Below, piece after piece: positions 11,061 to 22,940 of a stretch of DNA of 64,000 nt. Position numbers and translations under genes: made by a program. How positions within the stretch are numbered: position 1 is the first letter of the stretch; each line of letters starts with the position of its first letter. The DNA comes from Clavelina lepadiformis (lineage: Eukaryota > Chordata > Ascidiacea > Aplousobranchia > Clavelinidae). The stretch covers positions 24,498,479 to 24,562,478 of the forward strand of contig NC_135243.1 of the NCBI RefSeq assembly GCF_947623445.1, in the 5' to 3' direction. The notes under the pieces were generated by a model. It was not told the DNA's origin. It made no database searches and saw only the letters and a program-made list of their open reading frames with translations.

Positions 11061-13242
11061 AGAATTATCATATTATGCCATACTTTAACATGATCACGAG
11101 AATTGTTTAAATGTCGATGTTTATAGGCCTTACCTATTTGCAGTAAATACCTGCAGAACATCAAAATGAAAAAAAAAAAAAACTTAAAAAAAAGGAAAAT
11201 AACCAATAAAATTTAGTTCGCCTTCCTACCATACTCTGCAGTTTGGACCCAGATTAGAAAGTTTGCTGTTTTGGTTTGGTTTGTTTTCGGTGAAAAACTT
11301 CCAGTGGAACAACATTAAACAGCAGCCATTATTTATACTCGCAATTAATTTTATTTTCCTGTGCACTGGGCAAACTTTTCCAGTCTGGTTCAGGACTAGA
11401 GCGAGGTAGTGACTGCATCATTGTAAAGTAGTAAAGACTGATACCTCAGCATTTTCTCCTACTCTGTGTCATTGCTTGTAAAAGCACAGTTTGTAAAAGA
11501 TCTTTTATATTTCTTTATCCAATTTGTTAGACCCAGCCAGGCCTACACAAACACCAAGTCACATTTCACGCTTCGGAAAAGTATTTGTTCAAAGATCTTC
11601 AGCTAAATGTTGATGTGGTGGATAAGCATTTTTGCGTGACAGATCCAAATTCAGGGCAAGTTTTGTTTCCGAAGCCAGAGGTATTTTAGAAATCACCAAT
11701 TTTTTAATAATAATGAATTTAGATATAACCTATTTTAAAACATTTTTAGTGTACGTTTAAACTATTTTAGAATGATATTAGCATTATTGTCTTAAAATCC
11801 AAGAAAATTGAGCTAGTTTAGCCAGAATAGAGCCTGCGGAAGATGAACTGCCGATTGTTAATTAATTTCAACACAGACGTTTACCGACACTTTTTTAAAT
11901 TGTTTTATCAACTGAAGTTAATTTTGTTTAATTGTGATGTGACAATGAAAGGTAATGATAATATGTTTTAAATGTAGGATTTGAATTTCCGCCAATATAC
12001 CGGTTATGCCATTCATGGAAACAATGATGTCAGCAAAGCGGTCGTTCGTACTGAACCTTTTAGGTATCTAATTTGCCATCATTTGTGTGTATTGCTTGTC
12101 GCATTAAACTGCTCATCAAATTGATTCATATAAAAAAATCCACAGAGAAGTTTCTTGAAAACTGTCCGTACCACTTTTTTTCTATCGGGTTAAAATTTTA
12201 ATTTGTGAAATTAATGATGGTTTCATGTTTTCTATGTACACAGAGCTGACATGTTCATGGATGGTGATATTGCCGTTATCCGACCGGTTCTTTACGACAA
12301 TGGAACTCTTGCACACGTCCTCTTCAAACTTTCAGCTTTGAAGATTCCAGAAGGTGGCTGTGGAACCGACTTGTTGACCAACATCACCGGAAATGAAAAG
12401 TTAAATTTTGGGATCAACACAGGTGTGAGATTTTTCCGTGATTTGATGCAAACGTACATACTCTAATCACACATACGATGTCCATTGTGATCGATTTTAA
12501 GTAGCAGAATAACGTTTTTGTTTATCAGATTTTGATGGAACGAAAAGTGTTGGAAGAAAAAGGCGAGATGTTTCACCACAAACCCGATACATTCATCTGC
12601 AATTTGTGTTTACCCAAAACTTTGTAAGTTTTCACACATTTTTGTCAAAGTCTTATTACAATCATTTTATCAGCGAACGCAGTGTTTGGGTTTGCAATTT
12701 TATGGACACTTTCGGTCTTGTTTGAAACCCGTGTTATGTTTATGAACTTGTTACAATTTGTCAATCCCTACCCGGTCTCAAAACTCAGTTCCTCAGCTGA
12801 CAAATGTGATGAGGGTTTTGATTTTTATGCGGAGTTTAATGATGGTAAGGTACTTACCGACCCAAATCAGCAAAGTTTGTGCCATCAGCGTATGATGATA
12901 TTTTTATAGAAGCAATTTTTTCCCTTTTAACTTAAAACATTTTTAACATGAACAGTTGTATTCATTATTTTTTAAACTCTAAAATTGTTTGTTATTTTTT
13001 CGTATGTTACAGAATTTCCTTCCAGATGCAACTGTTTTGAACACGGTCTTTTATTTTGCGAACTACATGGACACCTTATTTCAACCATTGGGCATTCGTG
13101 CGGTTGTCAGCAACGTTGAGAACTGGAGGTCGGGAGATCAAGTCTTTGTCAACGAAGAGGATCTATATCAGGTCTGTGCTATCATATTCCACCAACTTGC
13201 TTTTAGCAAAGTTGTTCATAGGAACGGGATGTAGTTGTTCAT

Positions 13243-13310
13243 TGTTGTCTGTCCTGTTGTCTGTCCTGTTGTCTGTCCTGTTGTCTGTCCTGTTGTCTGT
13301 CTGTCTTGTT
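13243..13310. repeat. 12-bp minisatellite in an ADAM copy 2 intron
   Basis: TGTTGTCTGTCC is repeated about five times in the intron between exons 13013-13171 and 13600-13797. The same place in copy 3 (about 31409-31436) has a GTCC tetranucleotide run instead. Confidence 0.85.
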
Positions 13311-14004
13311 CATAGTTGTTCATTGTCCGTCCGTCCCTGGATTTGTCTCAGGGTGCCGGATAGCGAGATCGTTTGTTTCATGGGCACTGGAAAATATTTT
13401 GAATGTTTTTTAAAATAGAAGAAATTTAACAATTTTTGTCTAGTTAACTGTAATTCGATCTAGTCTTTATGTCAAATTTCGTTGTCTGCTTCACTACACT
13501 GTACTTTTTGTCACTGTAGTTTGCTACAGCTCAGTAATCTCATTTTCCATAATAGTTTTAAGGGAATCAAGACTTAAAAGAGAAATAAATCTTTTGCAGA
13601 CGTTTGTGGACATGACTCGCTACAGATCGATTCGTGTCGCCGTTGACCCTCCCACGTCGCCTTGGATAAAATCCGACCACACCATTTACCTTCGTCAGGG
13701 AGGGTTGGGTCGTTTTCGGGAAGAAAACGTCACCAATATTGTTGGGATTGCCCACATTGCTGCAATGTGTCAACCAGAGTCTATCACCTATTCCTCAGTG
13801 AGTCTCATCTTATCCCGTGAGCTTTGCTCTCATATCATGAACTTCGTTTTTTACGTTTAATTAGTTGACGACGTCGTTGTGGAAAATATACTTTATCAAA
13901 CTTTTATTTTTGAAATTTATACTTCAAAAGTTTCACATTTTTTGAACTTGCAGATTTATACATTGAACAACAGTCTCGCTTTCACCCCTCAAGTTTTAAC
14001 GCAT

Positions 14005-14007
14005 TAG
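14005..14007 (+). other. TAG replacing the catalytic Glu codon in copy 2
   Basis: Copy 2 reads T-H-stop-V-G-H-S-L-G-L-R-H-D-D, and copy 3 reads T-H-E-V-G-H at the same place. The change is GAA to TAG (two substitutions). Both zinc-site sides remain intact. Confidence 0.9.
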
Positions 14008-17000
14008 GTTGGTCACAGTCTCGGCTTACGTCACGATGATAATGACCCCAATCAACCTCAACCTGGTCCATGTTTATGTGAAGGAGGGGACAGAGACTGC
14101 ATTATGTCTGCAAGGCTTCAGTGAGTCTTAAAGTTCAGTTAAATCAAGCCTTGAAATCGAAACTGAATCGGCAAATGCTTTGCACATCGAGATTAATCTG
14201 CTTTGATTTGTATTCACTAAAATGAGTGGAGTCTTTATTTCAATTTTATTTCGTCTTCAGGAGCGATCGTCCATTTCCCACAGAGTGGTCCAATTGCAGC
14301 ATCAAGCAACTTGAAATTGAACTTGAACTATCGACCGGGCAATGCCTCCTCGATAAGCCGGAGATCGCGTCGTTGATCCCTCGCTCGTCGTGTGGGGATA
14401 AGATTGTGGAGGTGGGAGAGGAATGTGACTGTGGTACGGTGCTGGAATGTACAAGGTACGTCTTTTAATGTTTTTTACAGCTGCTCTTTTATGGTCTGAA
14501 CTATTAATTGTTTCTCTTACAATTGAGTTTTATATCTAGGTTAAGTAACAAAGCTTTTAATGAAATCATAAAAATACAAAGATTGAACTTAGTTGCTTCT
14601 CGTTGTATTTTTTCCAGTCGATGAAGATGTTTCATGATAATTAATACAAGACCAACAATTTAGCAAAACAAAGAATTTAAAACATTAAAAATTTTTATTT
14701 TCTTGTGGAAACACTTAGTCGATGTTGCAACCCGGCAACATGTTTGCTTTGGGATTTCGCGCAGTGTGATTCGGAGGCTTGCTGTCTCTCGCATAAGTGC
14801 AAGGTCGCCCCACCCGGTACTCAATGCAGGGAATCTCGTGGTGATTGCGATCTTCCAGAATACTGCGATGGACAGAACAAATCTGTGAGTTGAAAAGCTG
14901 CAACAAAAATAAAATCTTCTGGAATCTATTTTAGTTCAATAATTTTAGTTTTTTAGTTTTTTAAATACTATTTAAATTAAATAGAAATCGTTTTGCTTTA
15001 ATTTGGTTTTCTAATTCTGTGCAAACACTAAATACAATTTCTTAAACGAACTATTTAAGCTTTGAAATTTAATAATTTAAGTCATTGCTTAAATTGAGAA
15101 AAGAAAGAGCAAAAAATATGAAAATGACTAACTACCTTTACAATTATTCAGTGCCCACCGAACCGCTTGGTAGAAGACGGTGGACTTTGCAATAACGGGA
15201 CTAATCGCTGCAGTGGCGGGATCTGTATTAGCCGTGATCGAATGTGCCAGTTATCGTATGGTCCAGGTTTGCGAAAACATTTCAATGATTTGTTTTTCAT
15301 TTAAAACATTTCTAACTGTAACATCGAGTTAAAGCTTCAATGATACCTTCAAGCTGTTCAGTTGTTCTCAATATACTGAGAATTGAACTAACAACAAAAT
15401 CTTGTTCAAGGTTCAAGCTACGCTCATTCCTGCGATGTTTTGAACACACTGGGAATTGCTTCTGGCAATTGTGGTATCAATTTCACTTCAACAACCTCAC
15501 CATATGTTGCTTGTACATTGAGGTGAGATTTTATAACATTCTCACCTGTTTCTTGTTGTTGGATGATAACAAAGTGTTGTAAGGATCAAATGGTTCCATT
15601 AACTTATTGTGTGCCTGAAAATATATCACATGTATGCTAACAGTTAAGAACTTGGTTGGAAATCAGTTTATTAAGTTTTTCTTTATGTCAATTGTACGTT
15701 TCTTTTTGCTGCAGCAACATTGAATGTGGCAAATTCTACTGCGTCAACCCTTCGTTCAAACGAAGTCCTATTGATCGTGATTTGTTTTACCTAACTCCTT
15801 CAACAAACGAAACTTGTGTGGTCCAAGTACGTGGCCCAGATATAGGATTTATCGACACAACCTATGTCAGCCAATGGATGGGTTGCGCTGATAATTCAAA
15901 GGTAACTTGCTGCTTGTGACTATTTTAGATGTCAATCTTTTTACAGCTTCACTCAATCGGATGTTTTATTACATGTTCGATATCGGATGTAATTTGCTAC
16001 ATTTCGAGAATCTTATCATACTGACAAAAATGTGTCATACCACAACGCTGATAATCATGAGTTGGAGTGCTTTCAAATCGAAGTTGTTGAACGCCAATCC
16101 AAAACAACATGTGACAACTTGCTTGGTCGCTTACAAAGCAGATAACTTTACGACGCAATACTGCTCATTGGCCACATACTTTGTGGATGATGTAATGAAT
16201 TTGTAGTTTGTGATCAGTTTAATGTTTGAAAACTTGCCTGACTTTCCAGATGTGCCATTTGACAGATTCTGTTGTTTCACTTCATCATGTTACCCCCTGT
16301 CGCTTATTTAAAAAAGATAAACATGCTACAAATGTACTGAGCAATCACTTGTACTGTAGGGCCCCATGACAAAAATAGATTAATGGCACCGGTACATAAA
16401 ATTGGAAGCAGAAAATTACTTGGTTGTATTTATGTTTTGCCAGGTGTGCAAGAATGCTGCTTGTGTTGATTTCACGTCAACTTGCCCAAACAACTGCAGT
16501 GGAAATGGGGTAAGTTGCAGCTGATTAACTTTGTACTTATATTACCACAAGTGACGTCACTTTGATGAAAATAAACATCACCTGCATTTTGCAAGTAAAT
16601 TCCTATCATTGGTGTCCTATGTTCCTATAATTCCTATTGGTGTAAATTGGTGTCGTATTCCGTGGTGGCACAGTAACACGAGAATTATAGTTAACACAAT
16701 AATTTAGCGTATAATTATAGTTAACACAATAATTTAGCAATTATTATTTATTATTATTATTGTGCACACAACAATAATAATTTTATTTATACAGTAACGA
16801 TAAATTAATCGATCATTTACAGGTTTAAGGTTATGGGCAATGTGGCTGCAGCACAGACTTGAAACTTTAAGTCGTACGTTAACCGTTCAACACTAATCTT
16901 TCATAGATCTGCAACGACAACGGAAACTGTCACTGCTCTGATGGCTTTACTCCTCCAGACTGCTCCGCTCCTGGTGGTGGGGGAAGCGTTGATAGCGGGC

Positions 17001-17073
17001 CACCCTCCTGAATGATATAAGTGAGATGTCTATTAAATTTTCACCTATGTGCAGAGGTGGGCATTGGTTACGT

Positions 17074-17130
17074 TAGAAGTATAGAAGTATAGAAGTATAG
17101 AAGTATAGAAGTATAGAAGTATAGAAGTAA
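17074..17130. repeat. 8-bp microsatellite (AGAAGTAT)
   Basis: About seven copies of AGAAGTAT lie inside the remains of the CAGAGGTGGGCA element, just downstream of the copy 2 stop. Confidence 0.85.
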
Positions 17131-17149
17131 CGGTACATTTCATACAAAT

Positions 17150-17700
17150 GTCATTTATTGTTTATTGTCTTCTTTATCTTGCACTGTCAGATGATATTTC
17201 CAATTTTTGTCTCACTGAGGTATCAAGAATTAGATGTATGTTACGTCATAATGATCATTGTTAAATAAGATTACATTTTGCATTTTGGTCATGATCTCTG
17301 CAACAGATACCGCGACATTTTCGGTTGACCTTCTGCTTTTTCGAGACGTCAATTTTGCGATTCCCATCACAGTGAACGACAATGACGTCACAGTGAACAC
17401 GCGAGTGAACGAGATATTTCGTCTCTACAACGCATATGAAGGTTTTCTTCTCCATCTTCGAGTTTTGTTCCAACTTCTTCACGTGAGCGTTTGAAGACAA
17501 AGTCACTCAACGTTCTTTGGCAGCGACGTCAATCTAAATATTTCTCTACTCTTTAGCCTCAATCCTGCAACAGCAAAAAACGTCGTCGCCGTGACGTCAT
17601 GCAAATGCATAAAGGCGCTTTGAAAAGTGACGTCATCACTTATGGACCTCTTCGGCTCATTGGAAGATAACTTTCTTATAGAGCTGTCAAGCTAATTGAA
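17150..17700 (+). pseudogene. ZP-module remnant downstream of ADAM copy 2
   Basis: About 17280-17440 matches ZP exon 5394-5565 of copy 1. It has lost the AG acceptor and runs directly into sequence from the intron before the last ZP exon. The exons equivalent to 6098-6168 and 6273-6450 are deleted. About 17557-17672 matches the last ZP exon, with the KKRRRR site and an open frame to a TAA. An AATAAA at 17969 may still be the polyadenylation signal of this unit. Confidence 0.75.
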
Positions 17701-19346
17701 AGTGACGTCATATTATATCCAGAAAATAAACCACTTAGTTTTTATGATTTCTATTTGAAGGGCATGTTCGTGAGAGAAAAGCTGGTTGATTTCCTCCGAT
17801 GTAAGCGGCAATTTGTGACGTCATATTTGATTGATTGATGTAGTGTTTTACCTGATCAAACGCCGTGTTTTTAGTTGTACGGTTGCACGTCAACACTTTT
17901 AGAAACTTAACAGCATTTTTGTAAATTTTATTTACCTTGATATTTTCAGTTCACGGAGAAACCGAATCAATAAACTTTATTTGTCGAAATCACCAGCAAA
18001 TGCTATTTTCTATACGAAAGTATTCTGTGGGTAGACAATAAAGATAATCTATGTTTTGGATAGGAAGTTATGACTGTGTTATGAATAATTCCTTGCTCAC
18101 ATTGCTTCGTCACTTAGTGGTGGGTGGTAAATTAAGAAGCGTATTGTTTCCGCGTTCCAATCTTTCTACAGTGTTAATGGTTTCCACGTATGCAGGTGAC
18201 AGCAAGGAATATATTGCTTTAGTTTATTTTTTGCTGGTTGGCTTTCTACAATTGTCAACAGTCATGTTAAGTGATTGGAATTGGTTATCTTGTGTATTGC
18301 TTAGTGTGCAGGTGCTTACTTATAAAAGAAGTCGACCAAAATAACAAGCTACTTGCGCGCTTTGATTTAACTAGTTACTGCAGTAATATTTTATGTTAAA
18401 ATAGTTGGCAACCAGACATGGTTATGTGAGAATATTGGTCGTCATGGTCACCATCGTTTTGTTGCTGAATTTGTAAAATTATCACTAAATTTTGTTTCGA
18501 GAGGTCTCATGGTTTATTACAGCAGTATTACACCGGCTGTCGAACACGCAACTCAGAGTTCTAACTATTCAGCTACAAAGCAGACTCAGAGTTATTGCTT
18601 CCGCATTTTCGACCTGGAGATGAAGGCGCTGTCGCGTATTACGTCACGATAGTAATTTCCGTGCAGCGCAAGACGTGATTCATCGACGTGAAACTAGAAG
18701 GTTCTTGAGCGGTTGAAAGTTGAAACGTAATCTGCATCAGACTTTAAACAAAAGTTGATATTTGCGAATAATACCATGATATTTATAGAATGTATTAAGA
18801 CATAAGCAACAAAGGACGACATGTTGCGGTAAGCAAGTCAGGTGACTCACGAAAGAAACGTTGTTTAATTAAGCTACGTAACAATTTATCATTATGACGC
18901 AACTAACAGTCATAATGCTGTTCGCTGCTCATTTTTTGAAAAGACCAAACGTGCGACCTGCTGCCAGGATAATTTATTGCCAAATACGTGCGTTTGTTCG
19001 TAGTCTGCTTACTCATTCGCTGCCATCTAAAATCGGTTAAAAGCCAGCCAACCGAGACGTTTTCGAACGTCACAGAGCTTTACGTCCGTTTGTTTGTAAA
19101 CGTTGAAAGCTAACTAACGTCACGAAGCTGCCGACATATTTTGACGTTGATGGCATGATTTTCAGAGGCCCCTTAAAATATTGTTAAATGCTCTTTTTAA
19201 GTTACCTTAACCCAACTGTTTATTCTTGGCTACTTGAGTAAAGTTTTTATTTACGATGCTGAGAAATCTAAACTATCTTTGAACTGTTACCTCAATAGAC
19301 AAGTCAGTTAGTTCAATTAGTTGTGAATAAAGTTTAGCGAAGTAAC
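17700..19346. other. Duplicated flank between ADAM copy 2 and the small-domain gene
   Basis: It is nearly identical to 36910-38563. Two small ORFs (18051-18344, and the end of one near 18650) stay open in both copies. The duplication is recent enough that this says little about coding, and no known domain is present. The last 250 bp before 19347 are also copied at about 22690-22940 and probably contain the promoter and 5' leader of the downstream genes. Confidence 0.5.
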
Positions 19347-20831
19347 ATGGCTCAGGTGCGTGAAATCGATGCATCTGAATTCACTGGCAGAGACCTACTC
19401 AAGTCCTTTGAAGATGAAGTGGACGGAAGTAAATGGGTGAAGAAAAAAGTGGGTGAAGAGGGTAAAGTTTTCACTTTTACCGGTGGTCGATATCAAATTA
19501 AAATTGTAGCAAATCCTACCCCAAACCAAAAGGGAAATGGAAGACTCTCTGTTGGAGGCCATGCTCACAGCTGGGAGACTTTGAAGCCCATTTTGTCAGA
19601 TTCTAGTTTCAATGAAATATATGAATTGTTTTTGGAAAACGAACTTAATTCGCCACTTGTGAACGACTTCGAGAGACAGGAGTTAGCATGTTGTGTGATT
19701 CTCTTGTTTGAGATCGCTCGAAGGGTCGAGAATGAGAGAGGGATCGATGTCAAATTTCTCTCAAGAGATGAAGTGGACAAAGCGATCGACAAAGCGTTAA
19801 ACTGTGAGTTGGGAAGCTCATTGACAGGAATATTCTGTCTCGGCACAAAGAGGAGAAGAAGCAGATATGACGTAATCATGAGCAAGTAAGGTTTTTTATT
19901 ATTTCGAGCTGTTTTGATTGAAAGTGACCGCGTGCTTTATTATTGGGTTGCGGAAATCCAATAAAATTTCAATATAAGAATTTACGCTTTTGACTTCGTT
20001 TGTAAGAATGCGAGCCCGAGCCGAACCCAAACCTGAACCCGAACCCGAACCCGAACGTTACCGACGTGAAACGGCAAAAAGTCCAGCACGTTGCAAGCAT
20101 TTCAGGCTAGAAAATGACCTAAATTTGATTGTGGAGTTAAATCGCTTTAAAACTATACAATTTACTTTTGATTGAGAGCACATAAAGTTTTGTTCTCAAT
20201 GGTTTGAGACTTTGCAGCATGAAATTAAAGCCCAGTTTTCGGGAGAGTTGAACACGCTTCATTGTTTATGGAGTAAAATTGTTTTAAAGTTTAAACATAT
20301 TCTAGTATAGGCTATATACAGTACATAACAATATATCATAAAGATATGTTGCATGTAATGAAGTGCTTTGCTTTGCAGACCAAATGTTGGCGATGACAGC
20401 GATGACGGTAACGACATAGCAAGCGCAATGGGAAACATGACTTTAAACGACAAAGTTCGTGATATTTATTTATTTTGTAAAGCCTTAATATCCCAACAAC
20501 GTTTAAATATCTTTTGAACGAGCAGTAAGCCCAGATATATCTTATTTGCTCTGAGCACCGCCTTTATCACTGTCATTAGCTTCTATATTATTTGGAGGTA
20601 ATCTAAAGATGGAAACTGCGTGTTTGGTGAAAGCAATTTGCGATAACTACAAGGCCACAAATGCAAATAGATGGCAAAGTTTAAAGCTCACAATATTTCT
20701 TGTTGCGATGAATATCCATGTTTTTACTGATTGGATTTAAATCTGAATGATTTTGTTTTATTTTAGGTTATCTTGGGACCTGGAAACCTGCTGGCAAGAA
20801 CAAATTTTTTATAAAACATACCAGGAAGTAA
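19347..20831 (+). CDS. Small protein of an unrecognised domain family, gene 1
   Basis: Three exons are 19347-19885, 20379-20476 and 20767-20831 (233 aa). The donors are GTAAGG and GTAAAG. The frame through exon 3 is supported by copy 38564-40049, where differences in the Phe codons are synonymous. The roughly 180-residue N-terminal domain has a Gly/Asn-rich centre, S-W-E-T-L-K-P at 76-82 and a helix C-C-V-I-L-L-F-E-I-A-R at 115-125. An acidic Asp/Gly/Ser linker follows, and the end is basic (K-N-K-F-F-I-K-H-T-R-K). There is no signal peptide or membrane segment, so it is probably intracellular. The domain is homologous by eye to residues 10-150 of the kinase protein at 44114. No function can be given. 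Confidence 0.75.
20016..20056 (+). repeat. Hexanucleotide run (GAACCC)
   Basis: About six imperfect copies lie in intron 1 of the small-domain gene. A similar but mutated run lies at about 39235-39262 in the sister gene. The ORF reading through it (P-E-P-E-P) is therefore intronic. Confidence 0.8.
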
Positions 20832-22223
20832 AAAAATATAAAGGCTTTGGTCATGAATCGCCATCTTTAGCTCCATCCTAGAATCGTCATCTGCATATAA
20901 CAACTTTTATGCATCTTCGCATCTTCTAAAACTTCCCTTACGTGTTTCTGCTTATTGGTTTATCTTACAACCGTCATTTGCTATTCACATATTTTATCCA
21001 TTTCCAACCAGCACTTTGAACTTATTTATAACTTAACATCAATTTATTGGATTGTAAATGTGTGACCAATAAGTTAACTAAACATTAAGTCTAAATCCAA
21101 TATACTTGAGTATATAGCATAATAAGTCGTTGTTATCAATGTTTAGCATTTGTTTTGTTTGTTGTTTTGCATCACAAACGTTTTACATTTGTATTAATAA
21201 ACACGCAGTATTTATATTTACAACATATTGCGCGATGTGTGTTTTATTACATTTATAAGTGATACTTGTATTTCACTTAAATATTCTTTTGAGTTTGCTT
21301 GTATTTATTTAATAGAGAAATATTTTGTGTACATATCATTCATCTATTGTATGCTGCTGCATTATATTTTGTGAGCATGTTTTTTCAAAAATTTTTCCGT
21401 AAATGCCGCAAAATTGCAATATGTTTGTGACGCACGTGTTGGTAACCATGACGATAAAATGAGAAAGGAAAGTACTTAATGCTGATTGTTGGATCGGGAT
21501 GAAACAAACGTTTGCCGGCGACAAATATATGTACATCAGTGCGTTACGAGGTTATCTTGGGTTTATGTATGATCTATGCCTTATACGCCTATTAATTATT
21601 TATCTATGCTTGTGTTGTGCATTCATGACGTAAAACATTTTGTCGTCCAATAAATATTTGATTTCAAGTCAAGTAAATATCGAGTGGGACATTTTTGGAA
21701 CCAAAGTGACGCTTCGTGTTTTGACTTGCCTGACCTAAACCATCAACATTTTAACGCAGACCAAGTTTCTTGTTTTCGGTGCAATGGAAGCTGTGTAGTC
21801 AATTATTAATTATGTAGCGAATAATTAACTTTCGCCTCGCTCCGTTTGTATCAATAACAACGTGCAGTAAAACACCTGTAACGAACAATGATGGTGAAAC
21901 GGTAAATTATAAACGAAATGCACACACAAGTAGATATAGCAACTGTAAACTAAGTATATTTGCTTAAAACTACGCGTCTCAACATGTCTACTAGATAGAC
22001 AACAAACATCTTTACTTTAAATCAAATGTATCAACGGTGAATGAGGAAGTATAAATTAAGATGCCATTAAAGTCCTAACTCATAAAGTTCAGTGAAACCA
22101 GCAGTTGTGTTATGAGTAGTTATACACGAAGGTGAGCAACAACTTTATTTGGTTGGAAAGATCCAAACAATTTAAAGTTTAGCAAAGTCAAGTAAAACGG
22201 TTTAAACTGGGGGAGGTCTTAAC
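20832..22223. other. Intergenic, AT-rich
   Basis: 20832-21400 is duplicated at 40050-40530, and part of it again at about 40970-41200. 21400-22223 has no recognisable gene. Confidence 0.5.
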
Positions 22224-22590
22224 TAGGGATGGAAAATTTAGATTAATTTACTTTTCTAGAATTAAACCGAATCCAGAATAACAAATTCTATTCTGAATTT
22301 TTTAGCAAATTAGCAAACAACAAAACAAGAAGAATTTATTATTTTGCACAAAAACACAATCAAGTAATGGATATGGTGCGTGCGAATAATAGTCATTCTT
22401 CTTTCCTTCGATAAATTGCGTGCAAGAAAGCTTGTGCGCATTTTTTATCGCTTTTGCGTCGCAAGTTCACTTTTTTCTCACTTGTTCCGTCGCGCTCTCA
22501 CGCTCTTAAAACCGAATCTTATTTTTCGATTTAAATCGTCATTTTAGATTCGTTTCCTCCGGACTCGGTATTCTGAATTTTCCATCTTTA
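22224..22590. mobile_element. Non-autonomous hAT-like element
   Basis: The ends are TAGGGATGGAAAATTTAGA and the inverted form of TAAAGATGGAAAATTCAGA (about 16 of 19 positions match). It is flanked by TCTTAAC on both sides (22217-22223 and 22592-22598; the eighth base differs). The interior is AT-rich without a coding frame. TAGGGATG-type ends with 7-8-bp duplications fit the hAT superfamily. Confidence 0.6.
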
Positions 22591-22940
22591 CTCTTAACTT
22601 AAATGTTAACTTAACAATTATGCTCATTATGACGTACACAACATCCATGACGTTGTACGCTGCTCATTTCATAAAAACGTGAATTGGACGTGCGTCCTGC
22701 TGCCAGGATAAACTATAGAGAAGTCAACCGAGACATCAAAGAGCTGCCGGCTCTTCAGAGGCTCCTTGAAATGTTGTTAAATATTATTTTTAAAGTTATT
22801 TCAACCCAACAGCTTATTCTTGGCTACTTGAGTAAAGTTTTTATTTACAATGCTGATAAATCTAAACTATCTTTGACCCGTTACCTCAATAGACAAGTCA
22901 GTTAGTTCAATTAGTTGTGAATAAAGTTTAGTGAAGTATC

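Larger units (their letters stand above)
10560..17011 (+). pseudogene. Secreted ADAM-type metalloprotease/disintegrin gene, copy 2, with TAG at the catalytic Glu
   Basis: Sixteen exons are in one frame: 10560-10668, 10791-10882, 11531-11680, 11978-12063, 12244-12422, 12529-12623, 13013-13171, 13600-13797, 13954-14120, 14261-14455, 14719-14884, 15152-15266, 15411-15522, 15715-15901, 16444-16509 and 16907-17011. Together they give 727 codons including the stop. The order is a hydrophobic signal peptide, a prodomain to about 218 ending in a furin site RKRR (215-218), a reprolysin-type protease, a disintegrin domain with RGD (517-519), a Cys-rich domain and an EGF module, ending GPPS-stop with no membrane anchor. 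In the zinc site HExxHxxGxxHD the Glu codon (374) is TAG (14005-14007). All other exons are open. This is either a pseudogene or a truncated prodomain product. Confidence 0.85.

Noticed and set aside
12682-12909. Open frame with hydrophobic residues between ADAM exons in copy 2
   Set aside because: The protease frame passes directly from exon 12529-12623 to 13013-13171 in phase 0 and gives a normal-length domain start. The equivalent stretch in copy 3 is closed and holds the minisatellite.
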